Source: Armatimonadota bacterium
Lineage (GTDB): Bacteria; Armatimonadota; Zipacnadia; Zipacnadales; UBA11051
DNA: 5,541 nt
Assembly: GCA_003542955.1 (NCBI GenBank)
Contig: DPJP01000450.1
Coordinates: 24,685-30,225, forward strand
Direction: 5' to 3'
A program made the position numbers and the translations under genes. Shown here one piece after another: positions 5,393 through 5,541 of the stretch (position 1 is its first letter; each line of letters starts with the position of its first letter). Below the pieces are notes generated by a model. That model had not been told where the DNA came from, made no database searches, and saw only the letters and a program-made list of their open reading frames with translations.

Positions 5393-5541
5393 TCAGCCAG
5401 CAGGAACCTCAATATCCACGCTCACGGGAATCCAGCTGTACTCGACGGTGAACGCCTGCCATGCACTCCACGGGCCACCTTCCAGGTCCTGGGCACGTGC
5501 CCACCACCACCCCTCGGGCTGCGGGTCATTGGCTATGAACC
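5393..5541 (-). CDS. C-terminal fragment of a second secreted beta-rich protein (start outside window)
   Basis: Read on the minus strand from the right edge (first full codon at 5539), this frame is open for 48 codons to TGA at 5393-5395. It has no internal ATG, so simple ATG-based ORF calling misses it. It is supported by its match to the end of the neighbouring complete protein. Both have G-W-W/S followed by A/R-R-A, then (S)xWQ-F-V-Y-S-P, and a last strand ending VPA plus one residue: GPWSAWQAFTVEYSWIP here against GAFSEWQDFQVDYSYVP there. The spacing to the stop codon is the same. It therefore encodes the C-terminal beta domain of a tandem paralogue, Trp-rich here (WWW near codon 11). The rest lies outside the window, so signal peptide and full length are unknown. 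Confidence 0.8.
   Translation of the reverse strand, partial: FIANDPQPEGWWWARAQDLEGGPWSAWQAFTVEYSWIPVSVDIEVPAG

Noticed and set aside
5230..5451. Plus-strand open frame of 73 codons at the right end
   Set aside because: It covers the intergenic hairpin and the antisense of both secreted-protein genes, with no ribosome binding site or recognisable domain.

Overview
The window is GC-rich bacterial DNA, densely coded. Its pseudopilins carry a segment after the membrane helix (FPVFxRAREKARQ), a conserved Cys pair and an H-X9-DG motif. From general knowledge of the family, this combination is very common in Armatimonadota, which makes that phylum the best guess. Planctomycete-like or other groups with expanded pseudopilin families cannot be excluded from sequence alone.

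Positions 2-4410 (plus strand) hold one tightly packed operon. It opens with the 3' end of a small membrane protein gene, followed by eight consecutive genes for type IV pilin-like (pseudopilin) proteins. All eight junctions overlap (ATGA/GTGA overlaps or overlaps of 7-23 bp), so translation is probably coupled throughout. The first three pseudopilins look like a minor-pilin set in the usual order: PilV/GspI-like, PilW/GspJ-like, PilX/GspK-like. The next five form a tandem family. Counted from the predicted prepilin peptidase site, all five have a cysteine at mature position +36 and a second at +78 or +81. Four of the five keep an H-X9-DG or H-X10-DG motif. They differ mainly in the length of one Pro/Gly-rich loop at a fixed position and in the residue at +5, which is Glu in three and Asp in two. 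The likely function is a type IV pilus, type II secretion or DNA-uptake filament with an initiating minor-pilin tip and a diversified set of shaft or accessory subunits. No ATPase, platform protein or prepilin peptidase is visible here.

Positions 4411-4477 are a short convergent intergenic gap. Positions 4478-5541 (minus strand) hold two tandem paralogous genes for secreted beta-rich proteins. One is complete (260 aa, signal peptide, Ser/Gly linker, two beta-rich halves). The other is seen only as its last 48 codons at the window edge; it is not an ATG-initiated open frame here and is recognised by its match to the complete paralogue's C-terminus. A perfect 13-bp inverted repeat lies between them and probably acts as a terminator. 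No RNA gene, mobile element or CRISPR array was seen, and there is no stretch over 300 bases without a gene.
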